NCBI GenBank assembly: GCA_027490095.1
Contig: JAIXYT010000027.1
Coordinates: 1-64,000 of the forward strand
Direction of reading: 5' to 3'
Length of the DNA: 64,000 nucleotides
From: Sphingomonadales bacterium
Lineage (GTDB): Bacteria > Pseudomonadota > Alphaproteobacteria > Sphingomonadales > Sphingomonadaceae
The notes under the pieces were generated by a model. It was given only the letters and a program-made list of their open reading frames with translations, was not told where the DNA came from and ran no database searches. Within the stretch, counting starts at the first letter, position 1; every line of letters begins with the position of its first letter. A program made the position numbers and the translations under genes. Of the stretch, positions 34,221 to 42,039 are shown piece after piece.

Positions 34221-34700
34221 TCAGGCGGCTTCGCAGAGGCCGGTTTCGGCGAGCATGGCTTCCCAGCGGCCGAGGGTGACGTTCTGCAGATAGGCCTGCT
34301 GCATTTCGGGGGTGAGGATTTCGGCGAGGCGGGTGCCTTCGAGCCAGAGCTCGATGACATCGAACGCGCCGTTGCCCCGACTGTGGGTTTCGACCGGCCA
34401 TTCCTCCCAGCGGGCGATGGCGTGGACTTCGTCTTCGGTGAGCGCGGTGGCGAGTGCGAAGTGGGTTGCCGAGCGGCGCATGGAGGGGCCGGGCAGGCCG
34501 ACTGCGCCGCCGGGGCCTTCGACGAGGAGGGTGCCGCGCGGGTAGACCTCGATCAGGGTGTTGCGCGCGTCTGCGCCATGGGCGACCCAGCTGCCCTCGG
34601 TGACGGCGGGGAAGGGGGTGGCCTTGCCGCCCATCAGGCGGGCGAGGACCTGGGCGACCAGGCGGGGGTTTTCGGCGTCGATGGAGAGATGGAAGAGCAT
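34221..34700 (-). CDS. Conserved hypothetical protein
   Basis: Protein of 159 aa, no signal or membrane segment. Conserved-looking pieces are [34 protein letters not shown] and a C-terminal [10 protein letters not shown]. The pattern of an N-terminal beta-alpha unit with His and an EVYP strand is reminiscent of vicinal-oxygen-chelate (glyoxalase-like) folds, but I do not recognise a defined family. It lies upstream of uvrA on the same strand, separated by 148 bases that include the LexA box and a GC-rich stretch. Confidence 0.7.
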   Translation of the reverse strand: MLFHLSIDAENPRLVAQVLARLMGGKATPFPAVTEGSWVAHGADARNTLIEVYPRGTLLVEGPGGAVGLPGPSMRRSATHFALATALTEDEVHAIARWEEWPVETHSRGNGAFDVIELWLEGTRLAEILTPEMQQAYLQNVTLGRWEAMLAETGLCEAA

Positions 34701-34885
34701 GGGGATGAGGCTCCGGCTTTCTGTGCTTGTGGTCCCTCTCGGCGATGGCCCATAGCGGGGCGCCTTGCTGCGCGTCTTGGACGGAATCGACAGATGCGCG
34801 GCAAGGCGCGGCCCTTCCAGCGGGCGCCGGCTGCGGCTAGGTTTGCTGGCGATATCGGCTGGTTGCCAGGAGACCGGCGCCGGGA

Positions 34886-36295
34886 ATGGAAGAGCGCACG
34901 CGCGTGGACAGGGTGCCGGAACAGGTGGGTGAAGCTGGTAGCGACGTGAAAGGCCCGCCCCGGCGCCGGCGCTGGCTGCGGTGGCTGGGCTTCGTGCTTT
35001 TGCTGGGCCTGGTGGTGACCATCCTGTTGAGTTTTCACCAGCCGCCGATGCGGTTGATGCCGGTGCCGGTGGCGTTCCGGCAATCGGGAGCAGCGCTGTT
35101 TGCGGGCAATCCCGAGCTCAGGAAGGACAACCGGATCGAGCTGTTCTATGCGACCAACCGGCTGCCGATCGGGCCGCGCAACGACCGAATCCATGCGATC
35201 GCGCCGGGGCGGGACCTGCTGCTGGGGGTGACCAGCATCCGCGTGGGCGACGAAGGGACCGGTTGGGACCGGATGCTGGAATGGTCGTTCGGGGAGGATG
35301 GCGGGCGGCGGCCGCAGCTGATCCTGGAGCGGATGCGCGAGCTGGCCGAGCTGCGCGGGGACGGGCCGGTGCCGCTTCCGGGGCCGGGACTGGACCCGAG
35401 CCTGCGGGCCTGGCTGGGGCTGGTGGACGATGCGCTGGCGCGGAGCCGGGACCCCGACATCATCATCTATGTGCACGGCGCCAATTCGACGGTTGAGCGG
35501 GCGGCCGGGCAGGCGGCGCAGCTGCGGCATTTCACGGGGCAGAATTCGGTGGTGCTGCTGTTCGCCTGGCCGACGGCGGAGAATTTCCTGGTCTATCCGC
35601 GCGACATCGAGACGGCGTTCGGGGCGGCGCCGCAGCTGGCGCGGCTGGTGGGGTTGCTGAGCCAGCACACCCGGGTGCGCCATGTGGACGTGCTGAGCTA
35701 TTCGGCGGGGGGAACGGTGGCCTCGGACGGGCTGGCACTGGCCGGGCGGGCGGCGACGGCTTCGGGGCGGGATCCGCGGCTGGGCGAGGTGCACCATGCG
35801 GCGCCCGACGCGGACCTTGGCGGGTTCGTCGACGACCTGCGCGACTATGCGGGCGTGGCCGAACGGGTGACGGTGTCGCTGAACATGGCGGATTCGGCGC
35901 TGCGGCTTTCGGAGATCGTGAACCGGGGGTCGCGGGCGGGGCGGCCCAACCTTGCCGAGCTGACGCCCGGCGCGATGCGCTTCCTGCAGTCGGCGAATGC
36001 CGAGCTGGGGCTGGAGGTCGTTGAAGTGCGGGGCGAGGACATTCCCGGCATGAACGCCCGGTCGCACGGCTTCTGGTATGCCGATCCGTGGGTTGCGAGC
36101 GACGTGATCCTGAAGCTGATGACGGGGGCTGACGCGCCGGCGCGCGGGCTGGTGCCGGCCGAGGCGCAGGGGCTGCAGCTGTGGCGCTTTCCGCCGGACT
36201 ATGCGGCGCGGTTGCCGGGCGTGCTGCGGGCGGCCTTCGGGGTCAGCGGCGGAAGCGCCCCTCTGCCAGAAAGTGCAGAACCTGCGCGCCCGTGA
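34886..36295 (+). CDS. Membrane-anchored alpha/beta hydrolase, DUF900 family
   Basis: Protein of 469 aa. A basic N-terminus and one transmembrane helix (about 29-47) anchor it in the inner membrane. The DUF900 pattern starts at ELFYATNR, then IIIYVHGANSTVERAAGQAAQL (oxyanion region), LFAWPT and the nucleophile elbow SYSAGG, with a late histidine in ARSHGFWYA. Substrate unknown; lipase or esterase-like activity is likely. The last 53 bases overlap the convergent hydrolase gene. Confidence 0.85.
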   Translation: MEERTRVDRVPEQVGEAGSDVKGPPRRRRWLRWLGFVLLLGLVVTILLSFHQPPMRLMPVPVAFRQSGAALFAGNPELRKDNRIELFYATNRLPIGPRNDRIHAIAPGRDLLLGVTSIRVGDEGTGWDRMLEWSFGEDGGRRPQLILERMRELAELRGDGPVPLPGPGLDPSLRAWLGLVDDALARSRDPDIIIYVHGANSTVERAAGQAAQLRHFTGQNSVVLLFAWPTAENFLVYPRDIETAFGAAPQLARLVGLLSQHTRVRHVDVLSYSAGGTVASDGLALAGRAATASGRDPRLGEVHHAAPDADLGGFVDDLRDYAGVAERVTVSLNMADSALRLSEIVNRGSRAGRPNLAELTPGAMRFLQSANAELGLEVVEVRGEDIPGMNARSHGFWYADPWVASDVILKLMTGADAPARGLVPAEAQGLQLWRFPPDYAARLPGVLRAAFGVSGGSAPLPESAEPARP

Positions 36296-36887
36296 GCGGG
36301 TGGGCCGTCATCAGGCTGTGGGGCACGGGCAGGACGATATGGTCGGCCATGCCCGCGAGGTGGGTGGCCTGGACCGAGACCTTGCCGTCGTGCGGGGGCG
36401 GCAGGAGGCGCGCGGGCACTGGGGTGAGGCTGCGGTTGCCGGCGATGATGCCGAGTTCATAGTCGACGGTGCCGAGAAGGGCCTCGTTCGCGGCGGTGCG
36501 GCGGGTGACGAGGTGGGCGTGGGCGGGGCCGAGGATGGTTTCGGCGAGGTTGAGGCTGACGAGGAGGTCGGCGAGTTCGGAGCCGCGGTTGGGCGGCGCG
36601 CACATGACGACGCGGCCGAGGTTCGACGGGCGGTGGGCGGTGATGAGGGCGCGGGCGACGAGGCCGCCCATCGAGTGGGTGACGATGTCGAGCTGGTCGT
36701 GGGCGGCGGCGAAGGCGGTGACGGGGCCGGCGAGGCGCTGGAGGATTGTCGGCAGATCCACGCCGAAGCCGTAGCTGGGGGCGAGCGTGGCCCAGCCGGC
36801 GGCTTTGAGGCGGGCAGCGAGCAGGCCCATGGAGAGGCCGGAGCGGCCGTGGCCGTGGAGGAGCAGAGCTGCCTTGCGGGCGGACAC
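36243..36887 (-). CDS. Alpha/beta hydrolase (lipase-like)
   Basis: Protein of 214 aa from a GTG start 11 bases after the SANT-like gene; no ATG fits. The fold is shown by ALLLHGHGRSGLSMG, the nucleophile elbow THSMGGLVARAL, CAPPNRGSELAD and a closing DHIVLPVPHSLMT with the likely catalytic Asp and His. Similar short esterases resemble the LipA/PGAP1-type family acting on acyl esters. It overlaps the end of the convergent DUF900 hydrolase by 53 bases. Confidence 0.78.
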   Translation of the reverse strand: MSARKAALLLHGHGRSGLSMGLLAARLKAAGWATLAPSYGFGVDLPTILQRLAGPVTAFAAAHDQLDIVTHSMGGLVARALITAHRPSNLGRVVMCAPPNRGSELADLLVSLNLAETILGPAHAHLVTRRTAANEALLGTVDYELGIIAGNRSLTPVPARLLPPPHDGKVSVQATHLAGMADHIVLPVPHSLMTAHPLTGAQVLHFLAEGRFRR

Positions 36888-36898
36888 GGATGCAGGAC

Positions 36899-37078
36899 CT
36901 AGTGCAGCTTTGCGATCTTCAGGCCGTCCTGCCGGGCGCGGTCTTTCACGCTGTCTTCGCTGCGGGTGAGGGCCTTGGCGATGGCGCGCAGGGACTGGCC
37001 CTTGCCGGCCAGCAGGTGGAGCTTCTGGATTTCCGCCTGGGTCCAGGGTTGCCGATGCCGTTCGAAACGCTCTGCCAT
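36899..37078 (-). CDS. SANT/Myb-like mini-protein
   Basis: Protein of 59 aa. The sequence PWTQAEIQKLHLLAGKGQSLRAIAKALTRSEDSVKDRA is a three-helix SANT/Myb-like domain as found in short alphaproteobacterial proteins thought to bind DNA. The ATG at 37078 starts right before the domain; an upstream frame passes through the repeat cluster and is not credible. It lies directly before the alpha/beta hydrolase gene. Confidence 0.7.
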   Translation of the reverse strand: MAERFERHRQPWTQAEIQKLHLLAGKGQSLRAIAKALTRSEDSVKDRARQDGLKIAKLH

Positions 37079-37097
37079 CGCCAAGACATGCGCCCAT

Positions 37098-37295
37098 CGG
37101 CGGAACGCCGCAAGCGCGACCGCGCGCCGCCGCATATGCGGCGCCCTCGCGGAGGGCTTCGCCCGTGAGCGCAAACACCGGCGGAACGCCGCAAGCGCGA
37201 CCGCGCGCCGCCGCTTGTGCGGCGCCCCGTCCGGAGCGCTTCGCGCGCGAGGACAGAAAACTCCCGCCCCCGCGGAGGGCTTCGCCCGTGAGCGC
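37098..37295. repeat. Cluster of GC-rich direct repeats and hairpins
   Basis: A 36-base unit beginning CGGCGGAACGCCGCAAGCGC occurs at 37098-37133 and 37179-37214. A 25-base unit beginning CGCGGAGGGCTTCGCCCGTG occurs at 37148-37172 and 37271-37295. Variants (GGAGCGCTTCGCGCGCGAGG) lie between. Several units fold back (GCCCTCGCGGAGGGC). The cluster fills the gap between the SANT-like and S9 peptidase genes and touches the latter's stop. It resembles dispersed REP-type elements. Confidence 0.8.
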
Positions 37296-39157
37296 TACTT
37301 CAGACGTTCTGTAAAGAACGTCGTGATCTCGGTCGTGCTGTTCACGCGGTTGGGCATCTTGCGCCAGCCGTGACCCTCGTCGGGATAGAGGATGTAGCCG
37401 ACCGGCACTTGGCGGGCCTTGAGGCTTGCGACGATCTGCTCGGCCTCGACCACGGGGACGTTGGTGTCGTTGGCGCCGTGGAGGACGAGGAGCGGGGTGG
37501 TGATGCGGTCGAGCTTGTGGATGGGGGAAAGCGCCTTGAGCATGGCGGCGTCCTTCACCGGGTCGCCATATTCGACATGGGAGATGGCGGCCATCCAGGG
37601 CTGGGTCTGCTTGAAGAAGGTGTCGAAGTTGACGATTCCGAACAGGTTGGCGCCGGCTGCGAACATCTTCGGGAATTCGGTGACGCCCGCCATCACCATG
37701 TAGCCGCCGTAGCTGCCGCCCATGATGCCGAGGCGTTTGGGGTCTGCGAGGCCGGCCTTCACCATGTGGTTGGTGGTGTCCTCGATGTCGCGGACGCCGT
37801 TCACGCGCAGGGGCCCGTTGTCGAGTGCGAGGAAGGCCCTGCCATAGCCGTAGGAGCCGCGGACGTTGGGGGCGAAGACCGAGATGCCGCTGGCGACAAG
37901 GGCCTGGGTGGTTTCGTTGAGGGTGGGGCGCGACTGGCCTTCCGGGCCGCCGTGGTAGAGGAAGACCATGGGCTGCGGGCCAGTTGCGCCCTTCGGGCTG
38001 TAAAGCCAGCCGGAGAGCGCGACGCCGTCGCGGGCCTTGTATTCGACGAGGGTGGGGCTGACGAGGGTGGCGAGGTCGACGCCGTCGTGGGCGCTGTCGG
38101 TCAGCCGCGCGACTTCGGGGCTGCGCGGGGTGGCGGTGTAGATGTTGGTGGCCTGGGCGGCGCCGGTGCCGGTGAACCAGAGCTGCTGGCCGTTGCCGAA
38201 GACCGGCTGGCTGATGACATCGGCGGGGAGCTTCGGGCCCTTGGAGCGGTTCTGGCTGGCGGTGTCGAGCCAGCCGAGTTCGGAGCGGCCGGCGGCGTTC
38301 CAGAGGAGGGCGAGCGTCTGGCCGTCGCGGGAGAGGACGGCGTCGTCGAGTTCGGCATCGGGGCGGGTGGCGACCGGCTGGGGCGGGGTGGCGTTGCCGG
38401 CAGCGTCGATGGTGAGCGTGGCGAGGCCGAGCCTGTCTTGCGTGGCATTCTGGACGAGCCAGAGGCGGCGGCCGTCGGGCGAGAGGCCGGCGCTGGTGTG
38501 GAGGGCAAGGCCGGTGGCGGGGGTGAGGAGGGTTTCCCGGCCCGACCGAAGGTCGACGAGGTGAAGGTTGGACTTGCCGCGGGTGACGAGCTTTTCGAGG
38601 ATGGCGAAGCGGCCGTCGCGGCTGACCTCGGGGAAATCGAGGCTGCCGGCGGGCTTGCCGACATTGGTGGCCTTGCCGGTCGAAGGGTCGATCAGCTGGG
38701 CCTGGAAGGCGGCCGGGTCGGGCCAGGCGATTGCGGCGCGCAAGCGGCCGTCCTCGGCCCAGCCGAACAGGCGGACGTTGATGCCGTCGCGGGTTGCGAC
38801 GGTGGTGTCGCCCGTGCCGTCGGGGCGGACGGTGTGGATCTTCACATAGTAGCCGCCGCCGGGGGCGACGTCGTAGGCGAGGAGGTCACCTTTCGGTGAC
38901 CAGTGGACGGACTGGACGGGATCGGTCCCCCGCGTGATCTGGACGGGGTCTGCGGTGCCCCGGCGGATCCAGACCTGCGGGATGCCGGACGCGTTGGAGA
39001 TGAAGGCGAAGGCGCGGCCGTCGGGCGAGGGCGCCGGGCTGCTGGCGCTGCGCATGGCGGCGATTGCGCTGATCCGCGCCGGGTCGACCTGCTGGGCCAT
39101 GAGGGGGGCGGCAAGGGCGAGGAGGGCTGCTGCAGCGGCGACTGGGAGGGTGCGCAT
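37295..39157 (-). CDS. S9 family prolyl oligopeptidase-type peptidase (secreted)
   Basis: Protein of 620 aa with a signal peptide (MRTLPVAAAAALLALAAPLMAQQ), which sets the start; an ATG 57 bases upstream would bury it. A beta-propeller made of PD40-like repeats (about 35-370, for example SPDGRAFAFIS, SPKGDLLAYD, SRDGRFAILE) is followed by the peptidase domain: nucleophile GGSYGGYMV, aspartate in HGANDTNVP and histidine in DEGHGWRK. It should be a periplasmic dipeptidyl or acylaminoacyl peptidase. The stop codon lies inside the GC-rich repeat cluster. Confidence 0.92.
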   Translation of the reverse strand: MRTLPVAAAAALLALAAPLMAQQVDPARISAIAAMRSASSPAPSPDGRAFAFISNASGIPQVWIRRGTADPVQITRGTDPVQSVHWSPKGDLLAYDVAPGGGYYVKIHTVRPDGTGDTTVATRDGINVRLFGWAEDGRLRAAIAWPDPAAFQAQLIDPSTGKATNVGKPAGSLDFPEVSRDGRFAILEKLVTRGKSNLHLVDLRSGRETLLTPATGLALHTSAGLSPDGRRLWLVQNATQDRLGLATLTIDAAGNATPPQPVATRPDAELDDAVLSRDGQTLALLWNAAGRSELGWLDTASQNRSKGPKLPADVISQPVFGNGQQLWFTGTGAAQATNIYTATPRSPEVARLTDSAHDGVDLATLVSPTLVEYKARDGVALSGWLYSPKGATGPQPMVFLYHGGPEGQSRPTLNETTQALVASGISVFAPNVRGSYGYGRAFLALDNGPLRVNGVRDIEDTTNHMVKAGLADPKRLGIMGGSYGGYMVMAGVTEFPKMFAAGANLFGIVNFDTFFKQTQPWMAAISHVEYGDPVKDAAMLKALSPIHKLDRITTPLLVLHGANDTNVPVVEAEQIVASLKARQVPVGYILYPDEGHGWRKMPNRVNSTTEITTFFTERLK

Positions 39158-39224
39158 GGCGATCCTTTGCAGTGGGCGGAACGGGAACATAATTGGATTA
39201 TGTTTTGCTGGCAAATGCGGCGGC

Positions 39225-40043
39225 TCAGCCCCTGCCGGGCGGAGGGGCGGGGGCCGACCAGCTCTGCTGGCGCAGCACGGTGTCCTTCTGGCCGCGGGCG
39301 ATGAAGCGGGGCTGGAGGTATCGGTAGAAGAACCAGTCCTTCTGGGACGGGAGCGTGGCGTGGTAGAGGATGCGCTCGGGGAGCGTCCAGCGCACGCCCT
39401 TGCGGTCGGCGCGGCGGGGGGACGGCTGGATCCACAGGTCTGTCGCGTAGCGGATGCGGCCGTGCTTGCGCAGGCGGTTCACCAGCTCGTGATCCTTCAG
39501 CACATAGGGCCAGAGGCGTGCCGAATAGCCGCCCGAGGCCTTGTAGGGCGCTGTCCGGAAGAGGTGGGCATAGCCGCCGCCATGGGCCTGGCCCGGCAGC
39601 AGGGTGGGAATGATGTAGGTGTAGAGCCAGCGGCCCAGGCGCTCGAAGGGGCTGTGCGGGTTGGGGCCGGTGTCGTGCGCGATGTAGCCGATGGTGCCGG
39701 TGGGCGCGGTGTCGAGCCGGCGGGTGGCGGTTTCGAGATAGTGAGGGGGGTAGATGGTGTCGGCATCGCAGATGGCGATGAACTCGGTTTCGACTGCGCT
39801 GATGCCCATTTCGAGCGCGTGGACCTGGCCGGGGGTCGGCTGGGTGAGGAGCGTGACCGCGATCCCCTGCTGCGCGTCGGCCCATTGACGGGCGAGGGCC
39901 GGGGTGTTGTCGGTCGAGCCGTTGTCGACGAGCACGACGCGGAACGGGCGCAGCGTCTGCCGGGAGAGGCTGTCGAGCGTGGCGGGGAGCCAGGCCTCCT
40001 CGTTGAAGTAGGGGATCACGATCGTCCAGCGCGGCGCGGCCAT
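39225..40043 (-). CDS. Family 2 glycosyltransferase
   Basis: Protein of 272 aa. The GT-A fold is shown by VIPYFNEEAWLPATLDSL, the VDNGSTDNT nucleotide-binding turn and the metal DXD-like ICDADTIYPPHY. No transmembrane tail is evident. It probably transfers a sugar in surface polysaccharide synthesis. It lies downstream of the DUF952 gene on the opposite strand and apart from the main glycosyltransferase group. Confidence 0.85.
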   Translation of the reverse strand: MAAPRWTIVIPYFNEEAWLPATLDSLSRQTLRPFRVVLVDNGSTDNTPALARQWADAQQGIAVTLLTQPTPGQVHALEMGISAVETEFIAICDADTIYPPHYLETATRRLDTAPTGTIGYIAHDTGPNPHSPFERLGRWLYTYIIPTLLPGQAHGGGYAHLFRTAPYKASGGYSARLWPYVLKDHELVNRLRKHGRIRYATDLWIQPSPRRADRKGVRWTLPERILYHATLPSQKDWFFYRYLQPRFIARGQKDTVLRQQSWSAPAPPPGRG

Positions 40044-40125
40044 CGAAGACCCCTAGCGGGCTGTGGTCGCCGTGGAAAGCGGCCGCAGGCTTGCGCCCAC
40101 CGCCGTTGCCGGGCCATTGGGGGGC

Positions 40126-40419
40126 ATGGCCATTTTCAAGATCCTGCGCGCAGCCGAATGGGGCTCCCTTCAGGCGGAGGGCAGCTTTGCGGGCTCTGCC
40201 GATGACCTGAGGGACGGGTTCATCCACCTGTCGACCGATGCCCAGCTGCCGGGCACGCTTGCGAGGCATTTTGCGGGGGAGGCCGGGTTGGTGGTGGTGC
40301 GGGTTGCCGTGGAGGCCGATCCGATGCTGCGCTGGGAGGAATCGCGGGGCGGGGCGCTGTTCCCGCATCTGTATCGTGCGCTGCTGCGTGGGGATGTCGT
40401 CGAGGTTGCCGGGGGATAG
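40126..40419 (+). CDS. DUF952 family protein
   Basis: Protein of 97 aa. The family pattern is IFKILRAAEWGSLQAEGSFAGSADDLRDGFIHLST, with LVVVRVAVEADPMLRWEESRGG later. DUF952 proteins are small cytosolic proteins of unknown function with an ADP-ribosyltransferase-like or related fold suggested for relatives. The ATG at 40126 is chosen because it begins the domain; GGGGG lies just before it. It is closed by a strong bidirectional hairpin. Confidence 0.83.
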   Translation: MAIFKILRAAEWGSLQAEGSFAGSADDLRDGFIHLSTDAQLPGTLARHFAGEAGLVVVRVAVEADPMLRWEESRGGALFPHLYRALLRGDVVEVAGG

Positions 40420-40447
40420 CCCCCGGCCCCGAAAGGGGGGCCGGGGG
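40420..40447. terminator. Bidirectional GC hairpin between convergent genes
   Basis: CCCCCGGCCCC pairs perfectly with GGGGCCGGGGG around a six-base loop, immediately after the DUF952 stop and 23 bases from the convergent beta-helix gene stop. No T-tract, so termination efficiency is uncertain. Confidence 0.65.
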
Positions 40448-40469
40448 TTGCCGTGGCGGGCGCCTGTTG

Positions 40470-41762
40470 TCAGGGCAGGGGCTGTGCGGCGACGAAGGCC
40501 TGTGCGGCAGCCGGATCGAGCGTGACGACCCCGACCCTGAAGGGGGCAAGGACGCCGATTCCGCGGGAGGCGGCGACGGACGTCGGTGTCGAGACGAACT
40601 CCGCGATGTCGGGGCTGCGGGAGGTCGGCCGGACGGCGAGGACGTTCTGGAGCGGTTCGCCGCGCTTCCAGTAGCTGTCCCAGATGTCGATCGAGTTGGT
40701 GAAGCCCGTGCCCGTGGTGCTGCCCCGGAGGTGGGAGGCTGCGTTGTTCCAGGCCTCGACGCCGGCCCCGGTGCCGAGCGCGATGGCCGGCGGCGTGCCG
40801 CCGCCCTTGCGGCCGTCGGCCGAGCGGAAGCTGGTGTTGTTGATGTCGGCCCAGGGGGAGGCCATCACCATGTTGTTGAAGATGCGGCTGTTGGTGACGG
40901 CGGCGAGGCTGATGCCGTGGAAGGATGCGCCATAGTAGATGTTGCCGCTGATCTCGAGGTTGCTGTGGGGGATGGCCCGGTTTTCGGTGCCGAGGAAGAT
41001 TCCCTGCACATGGCCGTCGTTGCCGAGCGAGAGGAAGTTGTTGCGGATCCGGTAGTGGGTGACGCCGGTGGTTTCGTTGGCGTTCCAGAACTGGATGGCA
41101 TCGGGATGTTCGCCGATCGCGTAGTTGGGGGAGAATTGCGAGAAGAAGTTGTTGTCGATGTCGCCGCGGGTGGCGCCCGAGATGTTCAGGCCTTCGCGCA
41201 GCACGGTGAAATCATTGTGGCGGATGGCGACGCTGGTGGAGCGCTGGACCCAGATGGCTGCGCGCAAATCCTGGAAGTCGTTGGAGGCGACCACGACATT
41301 GGCGGCGTTGCGGATCCACATGCCGGTCTGCTGGTCGTCCCAGGGGTCGCCATTGGGGTTCGCGCCGCGGAAGCGGTTGCCGGCGAAGCGGAGGTTTGTG
41401 CCCGAGACCGTGACGAGCGGATGGAGGCTGGACTGGAAATCCACCCCGGTGAAGGCGAGGCCGGTGGTGCCGCGCAGGAAGACCTGCCCGAAGCGGGCGC
41501 GGTTTGCCGGATCGGCCGACCGGATGGTGACCAGCCCGCCGGTGAAGCGGAACCTGTCGTAGACGGCGTTGCCGTAGTGGCCGGGGGCGAGCAGGATGGT
41601 GTCTCCGCCGCGGGCGGTGTGCAGGGCGCCCCAGAGTTCGCTGGAGTTGGCGACGGAGAATGTGCGCGGCGCTGTCTGTGCGGCGGCGTGCGTGGCTGTC
41701 GTCAGCGTGCCTGCGACGAGCATGGCGAGATGGAGGCAGGTGCGGCTTGCGGAAATGGGCAT
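40470..41762 (-). CDS. Exported right-handed beta-helix protein (paralogue 1)
   Basis: Protein of 430 aa with a signal peptide (ATHAAAQ, about 1-29); GAGGAGAC precedes the ATG. The body is a right-handed parallel beta-helix with repeated NxxF/NNFFS turns, as in pectate-lyase-like and chondroitinase-B-like proteins. Shared motifs with the two other helix proteins of this window are NGDPWDDQQTGMW, GEHPDAIQFWNANET, VQGIFLGTE and NIYYGASFHGIS. The Asp/His-rich GEHPDAIQ turn could be a substrate or metal site. Its role may be polysaccharide cleavage, epimerisation or binding, which is an inference from fold and neighbours. Confidence 0.8.
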   Translation of the reverse strand: MPISASRTCLHLAMLVAGTLTTATHAAAQTAPRTFSVANSSELWGALHTARGGDTILLAPGHYGNAVYDRFRFTGGLVTIRSADPANRARFGQVFLRGTTGLAFTGVDFQSSLHPLVTVSGTNLRFAGNRFRGANPNGDPWDDQQTGMWIRNAANVVVASNDFQDLRAAIWVQRSTSVAIRHNDFTVLREGLNISGATRGDIDNNFFSQFSPNYAIGEHPDAIQFWNANETTGVTHYRIRNNFLSLGNDGHVQGIFLGTENRAIPHSNLEISGNIYYGASFHGISLAAVTNSRIFNNMVMASPWADINNTSFRSADGRKGGGTPPAIALGTGAGVEAWNNAASHLRGSTTGTGFTNSIDIWDSYWKRGEPLQNVLAVRPTSRSPDIAEFVSTPTSVAASRGIGVLAPFRVGVVTLDPAAAQAFVAAQPLP

Positions 41763-42039
41763 CGGCTTGTCTCCTCGTGTCAGGGTCGGGGCCGGCGGAC
41801 GGACACTCCGGCTTGCCACGAGGACGCCGGGGGGGGGCGGCGGTTGCGCAGGTTAAAGGGTGAAGCGCTGTCAGGGTTGCTGCGCGTCAGGAGATCGGCG
41901 GCGCGGGATGCGGCAGGACGCCGTTCGGGGCGGCCGGGACGTGGCCCGGCCGGGTTCCGGGCCCCGTTTGCTGATGCGGGTTTACCAGTCCGGGGAAGAC
42001 CCGCGCGGCGCTGTTAACCGTTCGCGGCGGGGATGGGGC
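41763..42039. other. 277-base intergenic region with a hairpin
   Basis: No gene seen. CGGCCGGG (41931-41938) pairs with CCCGGCCG (41945-41952), a possible terminator for the membrane protein gene on the minus strand. A TTAACC half-site lies near 42014. The remainder is GC-rich and should hold the promoter of the beta-helix gene. Confidence 0.5.

Noticed and set aside
31157-34279. Long open frame of about 1,040 codons antisense to uvrA
   Set aside because: Its product is a Gly/Glu/Asp/Val-rich low-complexity string with no fold pattern, and it lies opposite a fully conserved uvrA. Such frames are expected in GC-rich DNA.
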